Source: Persicaria tinctoria (Eukaryota; Streptophyta; Magnoliopsida; Caryophyllales; Polygonaceae). Taken from it: a stretch of 64,000 nucleotides of DNA. This document shows positions 45,395 to 58,050 of this stretch, piece after piece (the first letter of the stretch is position 1; each line of letters starts with the position of its first letter). Position numbers and translations under genes: made by a program. The notes under the pieces are model-generated. The model saw nothing but the letters and a program-made list of their open reading frames with translations. It was not told the DNA's origin and ran no database searches. The DNA is taken from assembly GCA_037127255.1 (NCBI GenBank), contig JBANSL010000018.1, positions 19,875,175 to 19,939,174 on the forward strand, given 5' to 3'.

Positions 45395-45880
45395 TAAAAT
45401 TTATGGATTAGGTCTAGGGATTATGGATAGAAAAGTAAACATATATAAATAATATATAAGATTTTTTTTTAAATATATTGTGGGATTAACTTATTGAATT
45501 CCTCCTTAATTAATTAATTTGTAGGGCCATATATAAAATATTATTCATTAAAAAACCAAGTGGGGAGACGAAATAGGATGAGTAGGGCATATTTGTCCTC
45601 TGATCCATAAGTACACTAATTTGCATGTTGCGAAATTTCTATTGCTTATCCAAATAAATAGGGATAAGACGTTCTCCTTCACATACATGTGTGTACTGTA
45701 CAGGGTTGCTTAAAACTGAAGGGTCCTATTCAACTACTTGAGTATATATGATATTTGGTGTGTGAGTTTCAAATCCATCAATGAATTCGAGTTATTAGAC
45801 AACCCTCAAGATTTGAGAAGCTATTATTTTTTTAAAAAAAAAAAAACTGACGAAATTTAAATTTTGTATTATTATTTTTT
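45395..45880. other. Intergenic
   Basis: AT-rich, with no gene recognised. Confidence 0.4.
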
Positions 45881-46586
45881 GGCATATTTTTGAAGAAGCT
45901 ACTAGATAATGGGTTGAGGTGATTGCCATTTGATAGAGGGGGAGTTGCTGCTAATTCAGTGGGAGCTGCTGCTGAAGTGTGATGTTGCTGCAAATGTTCA
46001 TCAAATGCCCATATAGTCACTGTGGATCATAAGTGGAAATCATGGATGAAAGAGGTGCAAAAGTGGAATATATTGGCGGGATGCTTGTTGGATTAAATGC
46101 CACTTGCTGATATAGTTGAAATTCAAAGATGGCAATATTGTTTCAATCTTGTATATTCATTATACAAGTTGTACTGTAGGGTCAAGATGGGCTTGTGAGT
46201 CAATTGTATTTTCATTTTCAAGTTTCCAGTTATTAGTAGTTTCCATTTATAATTTTGAATAAGCTTTGGGACAAAGCTTTTGTAAGGGGGTGCATTATTA
46301 TGATCCTATTGTATGTCCTTATTAGATATTAGGCATTAGGGTTAGGGTATAAATACTATATTGGTTGTAATTGAGAGTTATCTAAGTAATAATCAAACAC
46401 TTTACCTTACGTATCCTAATCTCTACCCCAATCTCTCTATATATTCTCTTTATGTAATCCTCATCCCCTAGCTTCCTCTGTGTCTACTCCTCATCTCCTT
46501 CTTCTGCGCGCCTTCTCAACTCCTTCAACTCATCTCTCAATCCCGATTATCACCGAATGATTCCTCTTCCGAGTCGGGACATAACA
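45881..46586 (+). mobile_element. LTR-retrotransposon 3' end
   Basis: A non-coding stretch runs into a polypurine tract (TTTTGTAAGGGGG). An LTR-like block follows at 46291-46586, starting TGCATTATTATG and ending GACATAACA, with a TATA-type GGGTATAAATAC near 46340. No partner LTR or coding domain is present, so this is a truncated 3' fragment. Confidence 0.55.
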
Positions 46587-48874
46587 CATTCTAACTCAAG
46601 TTGACAAGTTGTGTGATTGTGAACGTACGTAGTGACTTTGACTTGTATGTACTGGATTCCTTTTTTCTTAGAACATGATTTCAGACAACAAAACTTATGC
46701 AACACTTTTTTTTTATTTCCATATACAAACAAGCACTAAAATTAATTAAAGAAGTGGCGACTTTATATAAATAATGAAAAGAAATTGTGACTTTACAGAC
46801 TCACAACTTTTTTGAAGAAAATAGTATTAATTAATATAACTTATATATATATTAGGATAATAAAAAAAACTATATAAAAAGTTAATATTTATATAAATTT
46901 TACCATTATAAAAAAATACGTTAACAATAAATGAAATATTTTATTAAATAGAAAGAGTAACATTTTGGTAATAAATCTCAGCGTGTAATTATTGAGGATC
47001 GTATAAAAATTATGTGTTTTTCTATTTAAAAGTTTTATTAATAAAACTTTTAATTTAATAAATAAATAGATAATTTTTACTAAATTTTCCTTCATTTTTT
47101 ACCTATTATTTTATGTTTTTAAAACTGGGACGGGCTGGAACGAAGACCAGCCCGCCCCTCGATCCTTAGCCAGTTAGCCGTATATCATAGAAACAATAGT
47201 AATCTATTTTATACATGAAACCCGTTTGTTTTTGTTATTGTAGGATTAGTTAACAAACCAACTTGGTTGACGGCCAAACAAAGAGGTGGTATGAAAGCAT
47301 ATATATAATACATTTATCTCTTACAGGTTAGTCAAAAAATCGGGTATAAATACACCAGAACGGCCCCACCAATTTCATCGCCAAGATTCCAAGTAAGCAA
47401 GTAGCCACTGGCCACTAACCACTAACAACCAACCAAACTGGCCGGTATAACTAATGCACAACTCAGACCCTTCCTGTGGAAGGGGTCGATCCACAGGTCG
47501 ATCGATCGAGAATTCTGCTCGTTGATATATAGATACAGAGGCTAAGTTAAGGGGCATGCCCCTATCGCATCCTACGAATCATCTATATTTATTATTTATC
47601 GATAGTTTCGTTTTGATATATTATAGAAAAACCGTTATATAAAACATAAAAACTATTTATAGTATAGGCGGTGAGAGGTTAGCAAACTTCCAAATTTTGA
47701 GCGTATCAATTAAGAGATTATATATATATATATATGTGGATTGTGATTCATTAACAACCTCATCGATCGGTAGTGATTAATTAGTACAGGAATGGTCATA
47801 TTCATCCAATTCATCATCAATCAATAATATCATATATATTCACATGCAATATTTCATTATCATTAATTAATAATTCCATTTTCCAATTCATTACCAATAA
47901 TTCAATATACTATTCATTCTCAATAAAAGTATTAGTTAGTTTAAGTTTCCTCATTCAATATTAGTGAACATATTGATTAATTTGTTTGTTACATTGACCC
48001 ATCTATAGCCTTTTTCATTTTCTATATAATTTTGAAAGTATTAATCAGTTTTTCAATGTTATTATATAAGTATCTCATAAATATTAATTTATCAATGTAT
48101 TTTGTTGGGACCTACAGTAATGGAAGAAAGGAATCAAAAGAGGAAATTGAACTCCATTGATGAACCAAGCTCAAGAGAGCAAAACAAATTCTTCAACTGC
48201 AGAATGTAACAAACTCTCCCGCTTACACCAGATTCCCTTATAAGGGTCCTAACGTACTGTCAAATGTTAAAAGACCAAAATGCCCTTACAGGCTTTGGCT
48301 TATTACAATATAATTTTGCAGCTGTGTATATGTGTAATGTATATACTCATATGTTCAATTTTGGTTTGATAGCTTTTAATTGTAGAATTTTTATTTAAAG
48401 ATTTGGTAACTATTTTCATGCTATGAATCAAAACTAGCTACTTTTATCTCCAGCACAAAATTCTACAGGTTAGCACTTTCAAATTTGAGTCATTTCAAAA
48501 TGATTAGTTTAAAAATTGACTCTATATATCAAGATAGATAGGTTAGCTAAACCATTTTACATTAATCATAATCCTAAAACCTTCGTCCCATTGCATCTCT
48601 TTGCCACATCAATATTGAAAAATGAATTTTCTATCATATGTGCGCGCTTAGAACACATACAATATATACAAGTTAAGCATTTCAATTTTGTACATATTTT
48701 TTCTAGATAATACACTTAGTTTAACTATTTTTAAAATAAATTGCGATCGAGATTCACTCATATTATAATATGAGAAGCAATTTCTTAATTAAATCATTAA
48801 CATATATATGCCATAAGGGTATAAATCAAATATATAAATAAGATTTCATTACCATATATTTTTCACCATGCTCA
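46587..48874. other. AT-rich intergenic DNA
   Basis: No gene recognised. The stretch 48120-48290 is unlike its surroundings (GAACTCCATTGATGAACCAA and TAAGGGTCCTAACGTACTG) and may be an LTR scrap. Confidence 0.4.
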
Positions 48875-50636
48875 TCTATATATACATATACTAAAACCGA
48901 TGTATTGGTGCTTGCGTGGCGGCGTGTGAGTGAATCTGCCTACGTGGCGGCGCGTGAGTGCGTCTAGCAAAACTTTCTCCCATCAAAAAGAAAATCTAAT
49001 AAAAATAATTAGATAGTTCTAATTTATATAATTAAAAATGATTAAATAATTATTATTTTTTACCACTAACTCATATAATTGGATAGATGAAATATCTTAT
49101 AAAAGACTAAATATTATATAAGGAAGAAACTATATCCGTATAACACAATCATCAATATAATAATAATAATAATATATAAAAATTATAGGCGATCTCTTTG
49201 TAATCAATCTATACATGGACATATTTAATATATTAAATTCAATACTACCTCCATCTCATCACAAATTAAATATGGTTACCGAGCCATGTATATCACCCAA
49301 TTGTCATATACAAATTATATTATGTTCACCCAATTCCCATCCCAAATTACATTGACATATTTAATATATTAAATAAAAATAATTATTTAGATTATTAATC
49401 GGTCCAAAATTATACATATCAATTCTAACAAAATAAATTTCCTTACAAATCAGCTTCTACGTACTACTTTTTACAAAAAAAATAAAAAAAAAAATAAAAG
49501 TCTATGAATTATGTAAAAAAAATTTCCTTATACCTTTGAATTGAATTGAAAAAAAAGGTTATACAAACTACTTATTATAATATTTATACTATTATAATAT
49601 TTACCAAAAATAGGGTAAACATTAATACAAAGTTTCATGCAGCAGATGACACAATAAGTGACTCATTTATATATTATTCGGGTTAATAACCATAAACTAA
49701 GTTACACAAGTAATTTTATCTTGAATTCATATTAAGAGGTTCTGCGAACTTCATTTCCTTCCATCCAAATATGAATACGTTCGACAAATTTGGATAGATA
49801 GATTTTTATCTAATCAATTCCAATCAAATCATAAAGATAGATAGATTTTTCTAATTAGCAACTTTGGAGCTGCTATAAAAATAATATATATGACCATTGG
49901 ATAAACCACTAGCTCTTCTATTGAATCTTTTTGTTTTTCATACGTGCCTAGGCTTTGGAGGAAAGAGTTTAGTTTTTGTATTGTTCGGTAGGCTATATAG
50001 TTTACTATTTATACTAAATTTTATTTTTATAGTGATTGTTCTATTTCTAACGTTTTGTTGTTTGTCTAATGGATAAATCAATTCGACTTTTTATTTCGGC
50101 GTTGGTTTACGGCTGCGTTTCCACCATTCTTGCTCTCCAACAACAGGTTAGAATTCATGCTCTTAATTAATTTATAAATATTAAATATATAGTATTAATC
50201 GTTCTTGAATTCATATTAAATTTAAAAATAATTAAGAAAACCAACAACGAAGAAGTATATGATGGAAGAGGTATATTAAATTGAAGTATTTGAATTTTAA
50301 ATAATTAAAATTGACGTGTTTGAATTTGAAACTAATCGTTCTTGAATTCATATTTTATATAAGGTATTCAATATACATTATTTTAATTTGATATAAATTT
50401 ATTAATTGTACAGGATGGTGAAACTAGTGGATGCCCCAAAGAGATGAAGATGATAGTTAATAACAAGTATTTGTTTAGAATCGAAATCGGAAAATTTAAC
50501 ATAGAAGAAGTATAAAGTCTATAAAGTGCTAAATATGACGGATGATGATTCCTTGATAAATCAGTTCTGTAAAAGTCCAAATATTATACAGGTAACTATA
50601 CTGTAATTCCCGTGCTTGGATCGGGTCTTACACTAG
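48875..50636 (+). mobile_element. Helitron, 1.76 kb, with captured exons
   Basis: It starts TCTATATATACATATACTAA after an A. It ends CCCGTGCTTGGATCGGGTC (a hairpin) plus TTACACTAG before a T. No helicase is encoded. A two-exon reading frame (50069-50515) lies near the 3' end, in keeping with the gene-capture habit of Helitrons. Confidence 0.82.
50069..50515 (+). CDS. Possible small secreted peptide, two exons, inside the Helitron
   Basis: Exon 1 (50069-50146, 26 codons) starts MDKSIRLFISALVYGCVSTI and ends LQQQ at the donor CAG|GTTAGA. Exon 2 (50414-50515) follows a clean acceptor (TTGTACAG|GAT) and reads DGETSGCPKEMKM, then NNKYLFRIEIGKFNIEEV, then TAA. The 59-residue product would have a hydrophobic N-terminus like a signal peptide with cleavage near Ala22, then a short charged mature part with one Cys. 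I recognise no family. Intact frame and phase-0 splicing favour a real captured gene, but it could be chance or the first part of a longer lost gene. Confidence 0.4.
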
Positions 50637-52300
50637 TTATTATATATATAGCGAACGATCTTATATAATTGGTTATGATCTTTACATTATCCATCCAGCC
50701 ATACCATAACCATTAATTAATAAGTGGGTTCCTTAATATACAAGTACCTAGCTACATGAAAAACCTATCATTAACATTGCTAATAAACTATATGAAATAG
50801 TATTATAAAATTCTTGATCAAAAAAAAAATATATAGTATTATAAAATTGGGTCCTTTGTGCAATCAATAATGGATGCAAAGTACTGCAATTTGTATTTGT
50901 TCAACCACCATATTAGCTGTGCATTAACATAAGTATTAATTAATAATTGAAATACATGAGTGATGACCTTCTAAAGTCCAAATCTAGTTAGTTATGTAGG
51001 GTCTTTGATCAGCACTACCCAACCAAATCATATCCATATGTTACGTTGGGCGTCAACATATATATGTATTAATTAATTTCTCTTGGTGTCAACAATTGTA
51101 ATTTAATATAACATTATAATTAATAGTTAATTACAATATTTCATATATAATTTAATTTCAACATATGTAAATTCAATTTCCTATTGCTAATTATAATAGT
51201 AGGATGAGTTTATATCTCTCATTTTCTCAAGTCAAAATTTCAATCCTGAATTTAAAGGCCAAATTCATGGGAATATGGGATTCAAACACAAATTTAACAT
51301 ACGCACAAGCACAATAATATTATTTGATTTATCACTTGGGGAGTTCGGGATGAGATTAGTCGCGGTTCTATCTCTACAGGATGTCTCAAATCTTACATTT
51401 GCAAAATTGCAAGATAAGATATGTTAGTGGATTTAAATGAGTAAATTACAATATGCTCCAACTCCATAAAGCCCACTCACGGGTTGTAATTTCAGCCCAA
51501 TAGGCCCACCATACCTGTTTCATCGTCACCACTCACCACCCTAAAACAAAGGAACTCAAAAATCACGTCTTCGCAACCAGACCCTGCAACTCCACCAAAC
51601 CTCCATCACGGCGCCTCCCTTCCCATCAGTTCATCGGAAGGATACATTTATTACATAGTAAAAATAACAAAACACTTAATTAAATACATTTTATTTTGAG
51701 TAACACAACTTTTATAAATAAAATTATATTAGATACTTTACGTAAACTATAATAAATTGTAAGATTGTAATATGCATCCTTCTTTATTTTTTAAGAAAAT
51801 TTACCACTTTCCCTTAAAATAATATAACCTAAATACCAATTTACTTATTATAAGTGCACATAAATAAATAAGAACTAGTTCTTTTCCTGAACCTTGTTCG
51901 GGTTTTTCATAATATTTTCGATCGAGTTTGACGTATTAAACAAAATATTCAACACATCAATTTTCTACTAACATATCGCTCATGCTTCTTTTCATGTTAT
52001 TCTTTGAAATTTTCTTTTCTTGAGATAATCGATACTTCAAATTTGACAAAGAATGGTAAATCAGCCACTTTCACACTTCTCCTAACATCCGTCCTAACTG
52101 AAGGCAAAGAAAAGAAACCTTATAGTTTTTTGCTTAAGAATATTGAGTTTGGATCCTCTATGATACTTTATCGATTACACATCATGTTGCACCTTTTAAA
52201 TTTGTCTAAATTATAAACCAATTTGATAAAGATACCTTAAGTTTAAATGTATAAACCCTGTATAGCTAAAGAATAAAATAATGATATTTAGTGTGTGTTT
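50637..52300. other. AT-rich intergenic DNA
   Basis: No gene recognised. A patch at 51470-51640 has more GC and reads like a leader or coding scrap, without a frame I can defend. Confidence 0.4.
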
Positions 52301-52329
52301 TTTTTAATGCCTTGGACCCTTAATTAGAA

Positions 52330-52525
52330 AAAAGTATTGTATGTTTAATTTTAGCAAGTAAATAATGTGGAAAAATGGATCAATAAAAAAAAGATAATAT
52401 GAGAAGTTGGAGTATTAATTGAGTATTTTGAAAATCAAATACAATTAATGAGATAAATGAATAAAATTAGAAATTTTTATCATTAGTGTTCAAAGGAACA
52501 AATATTTTGTTTAATAAAAAAGTTA
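52330..52525. repeat. Inverted copy of the 45.1-kb MITE
   Basis: GTTCAAAGGAACAAATATTT, TTAGAAATTTTTATCATTA and CCACATTATTTACTTGC (in reverse) match 45150-45330 in the opposite orientation. The ends are eroded. Confidence 0.7.
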
Positions 52526-52974
52526 TCATAAGGCATTAAGGCCAATTATACAGATACGGATGTAGTAGTATAAAAATTATATAGATAATAAATTAATGGT
52601 TGTTTTTATTTTTGCAAAAAATAAAAAAGATATATTTATCAGGGATTATTTGAAATAAAATCAATAATCTAAAGAGATGTCTTTATAATGAAAATAATAT
52701 AAAGAGATAATGGAAAAGAAATATGAATATACTTTTAGTATAAGATTGTTTGAAAAATTGAATCACATTGTGAATTACCATTGTATGAAAAATAATTTTA
52801 AAAGAGGTGAAATATATTCATAGAAAATTGTCATATTTGAACGGGATGTTAATAAATAGTTTGGACGTAGACAAAATTGAGAGACTTGCCCATCAAACTG
52901 CAAAATTATCCTAAGCAGATAAGGTCAAACTTTTGGAAAGATATTAGCTAATACTAAAGGTGCGATTGATGACG

Positions 52975-53003
52975 TCCCTGACAACGGCGCCAAAATTTGT
53001 TAA
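52975..53003 (-). other. Gypsy-type primer-binding remnant
   Basis: The minus strand reads TGGCGCCGTTGTCAGGGA, a phrase characteristic of the region just after the 5' LTR in Ty3/gypsy Tat/Athila elements. No LTR or coding domain was found around it. Confidence 0.45.
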
Positions 53004-53252
53004 ATTATATCCTAATACCACTCATCCCCCCGCTTCAATATCCAATTATATATAAGCACAGCTCATAAATTGACATATATTTATAGAAATATAAATATAT
53101 GTAAACGTTTGAGATTGAGAGCCATCAAATATATAATACAATATGTAAGATATAAAGCATCTTTCTTCTACTTCTTAGTCAAACCATCTGACCACTCCCG
53201 CTCAAACGCAATATAGCATACATCTTGAATGCTAGCAATATCACAACACCGA

Positions 53253-54107
53253 TCAGACAACAAGTACCACGACAGCAAATATCATAGCAACATCACCAAC
53301 ACATATCAACATCACCACACGACCAGAAGCTCGGCCCGGTTGGTAAGAGTCGTCATCAATCGAGGAGTCCTCATTCTCTTTGACATCCAAGTCAGCTAGG
53401 AAAAATTCAGCATCTTTACTCTCACACATCAGATCTTTAATTTCCGACATGGCGTTGTATAATTCATCTATTGGCAAAGACACCTTTATATCCCCGTAAA
53501 TGCAATTCTTAGTGTCTCGAAGCAAGTAGGATCCCTTTGTAATCCCATTGATTTCACGGTATCTCCTCAACTCCGGTGTCTCACACTTGTCAATCTCCAA
53601 TTTGCCTTAATTTGTTGTCGAGATGCCCGAATCCGCAGCCCATGAAGCAGCCACCATTCGAGCACAAACCAGGGAGGTTTCATGGTCCGGAACCAGGGCT
53701 TCAGCTTTTTCAGGCTCCTCTAAATCAGCCTGGATCCCTTGAGAAACAGTAGCGCATCCCTTGCCATCAGTCAAAGATATCGATCCCTCATTCTTAGCCA
53801 AATCAAAGGGCACGTGGTTAGTATCCCCCTCGGTAGAGCCCAGACCAGCCGTAGGATTATGTTGCACAACCTTGTTTGCACTTTCTGACAGTATATCTCC
53901 ATCCTCCTTGTTCTCACGCTTCCCTTCCACCAAAGCCATAGTATCCCCATCCGCCAAGGACGCAGTTGTTGGCTCAACGATAATACCTGGCGCAAGTTCA
54001 TTTCTGCGAGAAGGGGTCTTACATGATGCATCCGTATGCCTGAAACACTTGCATCTCACACAGTTCCATGGTAGCCACTCGAAGATGACCTTCACATTGT
54101 ATTCCAC
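53253..54107 (-). pseudogene. LINE ORF1 fragment
   Basis: A zinc-knuckle-like segment (FEWLPWNCVRCKCFRHTDASC) follows the pattern of plant L1 ORF1 proteins (EW-PP-C--C---GH---C). A polar acidic region follows. One in-frame TAA at 53607-53609 splits the frame, which then continues to 53253 with LEIDKCETPELRRYREING. This resembles the linker of ORF1. No reverse transcriptase follows, so the copy is partial. Confidence 0.7.
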
Positions 54108-54159
54108 TCCTTTCTCATACTATGACACTGCAGCTGTAAAATTCAGCTATTAAAAATGT

Positions 54160-54800
54160 ATCTGCACCATGATCTATACAAAATTACAAATGTTGAAATG
54201 CATCTTTAGGCGGTTGTTATGTTATAAAAAAAATCAGATGTAAAATTCAGCAGTATCATAACCTATTGTCAGTAATAACAATGCATATATGTGTTGTAAA
54301 CAAAAATCAGATTTCAAATTCAGCTATAAAAAATGCACCTATTAGCATTTAGCTGTAACATTCAGCTATGAAAATGCATTAGGAGAAGGAAACCTCACCT
54401 TAAGAATCTACTGAATCAAAAAAACATGTAAATAACAGGTTTAACAAATCTTTTCTTTTTTTCAAAAAGAAGATTGACAAATCATTTGCATAGCAAAGAA
54501 CCAGAAACTTGGTCATCAATCCATATATTTTTGAAAAAAGGATCAGGATCAAATCTACCTTTTCAATAACAGGGAGAGAATGGCATGAAATTTTGGATTC
54601 TCTTACATTGGCAATCTACATATACTATCATTAAACATATATTTAAGACCTCCATAACACTTCATTACTTGAAAACATTGAATAAGTTGTAAACTGATTA
54701 CACAATGATGAAAACTATGAAAGAATTACACAGTGAAATCTGCAAGTTAAATCAACACCAACTTCATGGATGTTTAGAATATAATCTTACTTCAAACAAA
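54160..54800. other. Intergenic
   Basis: The stretch holds repeats of AAAATTCAGCTATNAAAAATG (54125-54390) that look like a short decayed tandem array. No gene recognised. Confidence 0.4.
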
Positions 54801-54811
54801 AATATATGTAA

Positions 54812-57140
54812 CTAAGCTTTCACCAGAATGTGAGAATTTTTTTGTGGATGATGTATTGATGTGGCATGCCTTATATTTCGACATCCGGAACGGAGCCTCC
54901 TGGATGGGACTGCCCTGGTTTTAGTTTTAGTATTGATAGATTGATAGATAGATGAATCCACAATAATCATGAAGGATACATAACAACTATGGTATATCAA
55001 ACAAAAATATAAGCTTATCAAGAAAATTAAATGTAGATTAACTCACAAAATATTAACCAAAATATCTAACCCCTTTTAAGTTCTCAAATATAAGCTTATC
55101 ATTTGACCTCCTCCTAAGTTAATGAACACAATGGGTTGCATATTGAGCAAGGTTCAACTTAAGAGACTCACATGAAGAGCCTGGCTCTCAAAAGTGCCCT
55201 AAAGGAATGTCAGCGAGTTCATGCTATCTCAGCCTCCTAAACACAATCCAAACCACATACTCAACAATCTGCAACATACAATCCGGCACTCTAATAATTT
55301 GGATCCCATCACACCTGGAATTTTCTTTAAGAACCCAATTAATCTAGAAGTTCAACAACACTAATGATGAAGAAAAGTATAAGAATCCAAGAAACATGCT
55401 TTTTATTTACATGACATATAATCATCAACTCAATAGATGAATCATTTGCCAAGGCTGGATTAGCTTTAAAAGGAGATAGAACATGCATATCTTTAAACAT
55501 CTAAGTATTTGAAATACAAACAAACCTGACATTATCATAGAGCTGGTCAATGGAGGTGTCAACAGCAACAACATCACAATTGCATTCCTTCTACACACTC
55601 CCAGTGCTCCTGTGGCTCAAAGTGCACTTGGGACACCCACTGGTTTGAGCTGGATTCATATCCTTACCATGAGTACCATTTGCTTCACATTCACCAAATC
55701 AGCAACCACCCCCCAAGGCATAATTACAACTACAGTGTTGATAAAACCCAAGATTTGATGATGACCAAACAATTTTCAACAATCTGCAACAGGAATTTAG
55801 AAAGAAAAAAGAACAATTGATTTCACGGGAATAAAACCAAATCAAATCAAATCATAATGTACTATATTCAATATGAGTTCTTCGCTCCCTAGCAAAATGG
55901 AATAGTTTCGAACCTTTAGTGATGCTTCCCGAACACAATGAATCCATCTTGCTGCTTCTTCTGGACTGCTAGCCCCCATAAAAATTATAAAATGAAGCAC
56001 AAACCCGGAATACTTGTCTAAGAAATCCAGCAGTACAAACTGACACATATAACATTACAACTCCTATAAATATATGAATAACAACTCTATCACACTCACA
56101 CAGTCCAAACTCATACCTTTTCTTTCTCAACTCCCTCTCTTGCTAATGAAAAAAGTGCCCGATAATGTCTTTCTGGATCCCACTCTCTTGAAATTCCTGA
56201 AGAAAAAATAATTCGCAATGGTAAAATTGGATACATAAAGTATCAGCTAATTTTCAAGCTTTTCAATGTGAATCACAACTCAGAATATACAAGGAACTAA
56301 AAAAGAGTTTGGCAACTTTGTACCTTGCACCTAGTTGAATGTCCACCAACTATACAGAATAGCCTCCCTATGAAAACCAAACATCAAGCTTAAGAAAACA
56401 TAATACCGTCTCTATTTTAAAAAGTAAATAACATTAATCTTTTGAGTAAAAAAATGGGTTTCATCCAAACAAAATCACAATTTATACCATCTGTTTATGC
56501 AATTGCAAGAGCCTCCCTTGACTCCTCAAGAGAACCACCGGTAAGGCGGTAACCTAAACACCAGATCAGAGAAGAAAAACTTTCATTCAATCACTTTCAT
56601 TTTTGTTATGAACTATGCAAACTGAAACAATTGAGTAATTCAGCAGCCACCTAAATCACCATGTTTGATCTTAAGTTCAGAAAACAAAAACCTATTTTGA
56701 ATTCTGAAGCAAAATCTCAAAACCTCAACAATCACAACATGCATTTTGGAATAAAATTCCTCTAATCCAGCAAAAGGGTTTGTGACAGGAAAAAAAATCA
56801 GTGTCAAACAATGAAGTGAGGCAAATGGGTATTCCATGAAGATCATTACCTGAAAAGACAAAAAGGCCAAGAAGAAATGTAAGCCATGGAGCAACTCTTA
56901 CATCCATAATCATCTCCCCATAACATATATAACTAATCACCACACCTGGGATGTCAAATTGATGAAAGAATTCAATCAAAATGAAGCACATAACAACAAC
57001 AAGCAAATTCAAGCAAAATCAGCCCCAACTTGAAACCCTAACCGGATATTTGAACTAAAGTCCAAAATCTCGGAGCCAGGAGCAGAGAAGAAGAAGAATG
57101 AAACCTGGAATCACTTAGTCGCGTGAAGAAGGAGAGGAGA
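54812..57140 (-). pseudogene. Multi-exon gene remnant, unrecognised, with a PH-domain-like exon
   Basis: Exon-like pieces lie on the minus strand with splice signals. About 56950-56850 is MDVRVAPWLTFLLGLFVFS|GT, a membrane anchor or signal. About 56555-56495 is YRLTGGSLEESREALAIA. At 56197-56117 an acceptor is followed by ISREWDPERHYRALFSLARE, ending GVEKEK|GTATGA. About 55975-55912 is GASSPEEAARWIHCVREASL, ending K|GT. The last is similar, from memory, to the end of the PH domain of EDR2-like plant proteins (GASSPEEAARWI). The pieces do not join into a gene I can name. Some phases disagree and intervening exons are missing, so it may be a fragmentary or chimeric pseudogene, or a gene with exons I failed to see. 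Confidence 0.4.
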
Positions 57141-58050
57141 GAGCTGGCATCTTGTCTTAACTACTTGACCTGCGAGAAATTGGGACGAAGGCAAACTAAA
57201 TGAAAAAAAATAAGTGGGTTTCAAAGTTATCAACTATCTAAATGACATCAATTGCAAAAAATTGAGAACAAAAAAGGTCGACCTTTACTCTTCAATGACA
57301 GATGTCGGTGTATTTCTCTTCTGATTTCTGAGAAGAACGGGAATTGGACGGATTAAAAAACAAAGAGAGGAGATAGAACAATAAGGGGAAAAGAGCAAAC
57401 CTCATCATGCAAATTCTTCGTAACTTTCTTGCTCCTCAAAACCTCTAAGGTCACTGTCTCCTTCGACGGCTGCAGCGGTTGCAGAGGAGGGTTCTCTGCC
57501 TCAGGTGGTGGCGATTGTGTGGGCAACATGAACACACAATCAAATATCGGTTTATGAGGAGGGTTCTCTATCTCCTTCTCTTACAGTTTCAACGATTTAG
57601 AGTAAGAGAAGGGGGTTGAGAGAAAGGAGAAGGTGGTTGAAACTGTAACACCGAAGGATATGGAGAACGTGGGTGAAACCGCTCTTTACATCTTCACCGC
57701 CACATAGATGCCATGGTGGCATCATGTGGATGAAACCGCTCCACATCCTCCTGTGGATTGGGTGAAACGCTTCCTGCTTTTGACATCTGGAATTCTGCTC
57801 TTTGGCGCTGATCCAAGCTCGTTTGCTGGTGGTGACCGGAGCCTGTTGACGATCTGTAGGTGATGTCTCCAAAGTAGCCATGTCTTTATGCATATTTTTA
57901 TTCCATATTCTTTACATTTTGCATATTTCGGGTTGGGAATATGTCAAAAATTATGTAGTATACGCTTATTTGTCAGAAATGGAGATCTACATAAATTTCT
58001 GTTTAATATCGCAGAATATGGAACCATTTCGGGAGAAAACCAAGAAGTAA
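57141..58050. other. Possible upstream exons and intergenic DNA
   Basis: The minus-strand frame 57535-57400 (PPPEAENPPLQPLQPSKETV, ending LHDE|GTTTGC) could be a first coding exon of the remnant to its left. The rest shows repeats of GGTGAAACCGCT (57670-57770) and no recognised gene. Confidence 0.3.
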
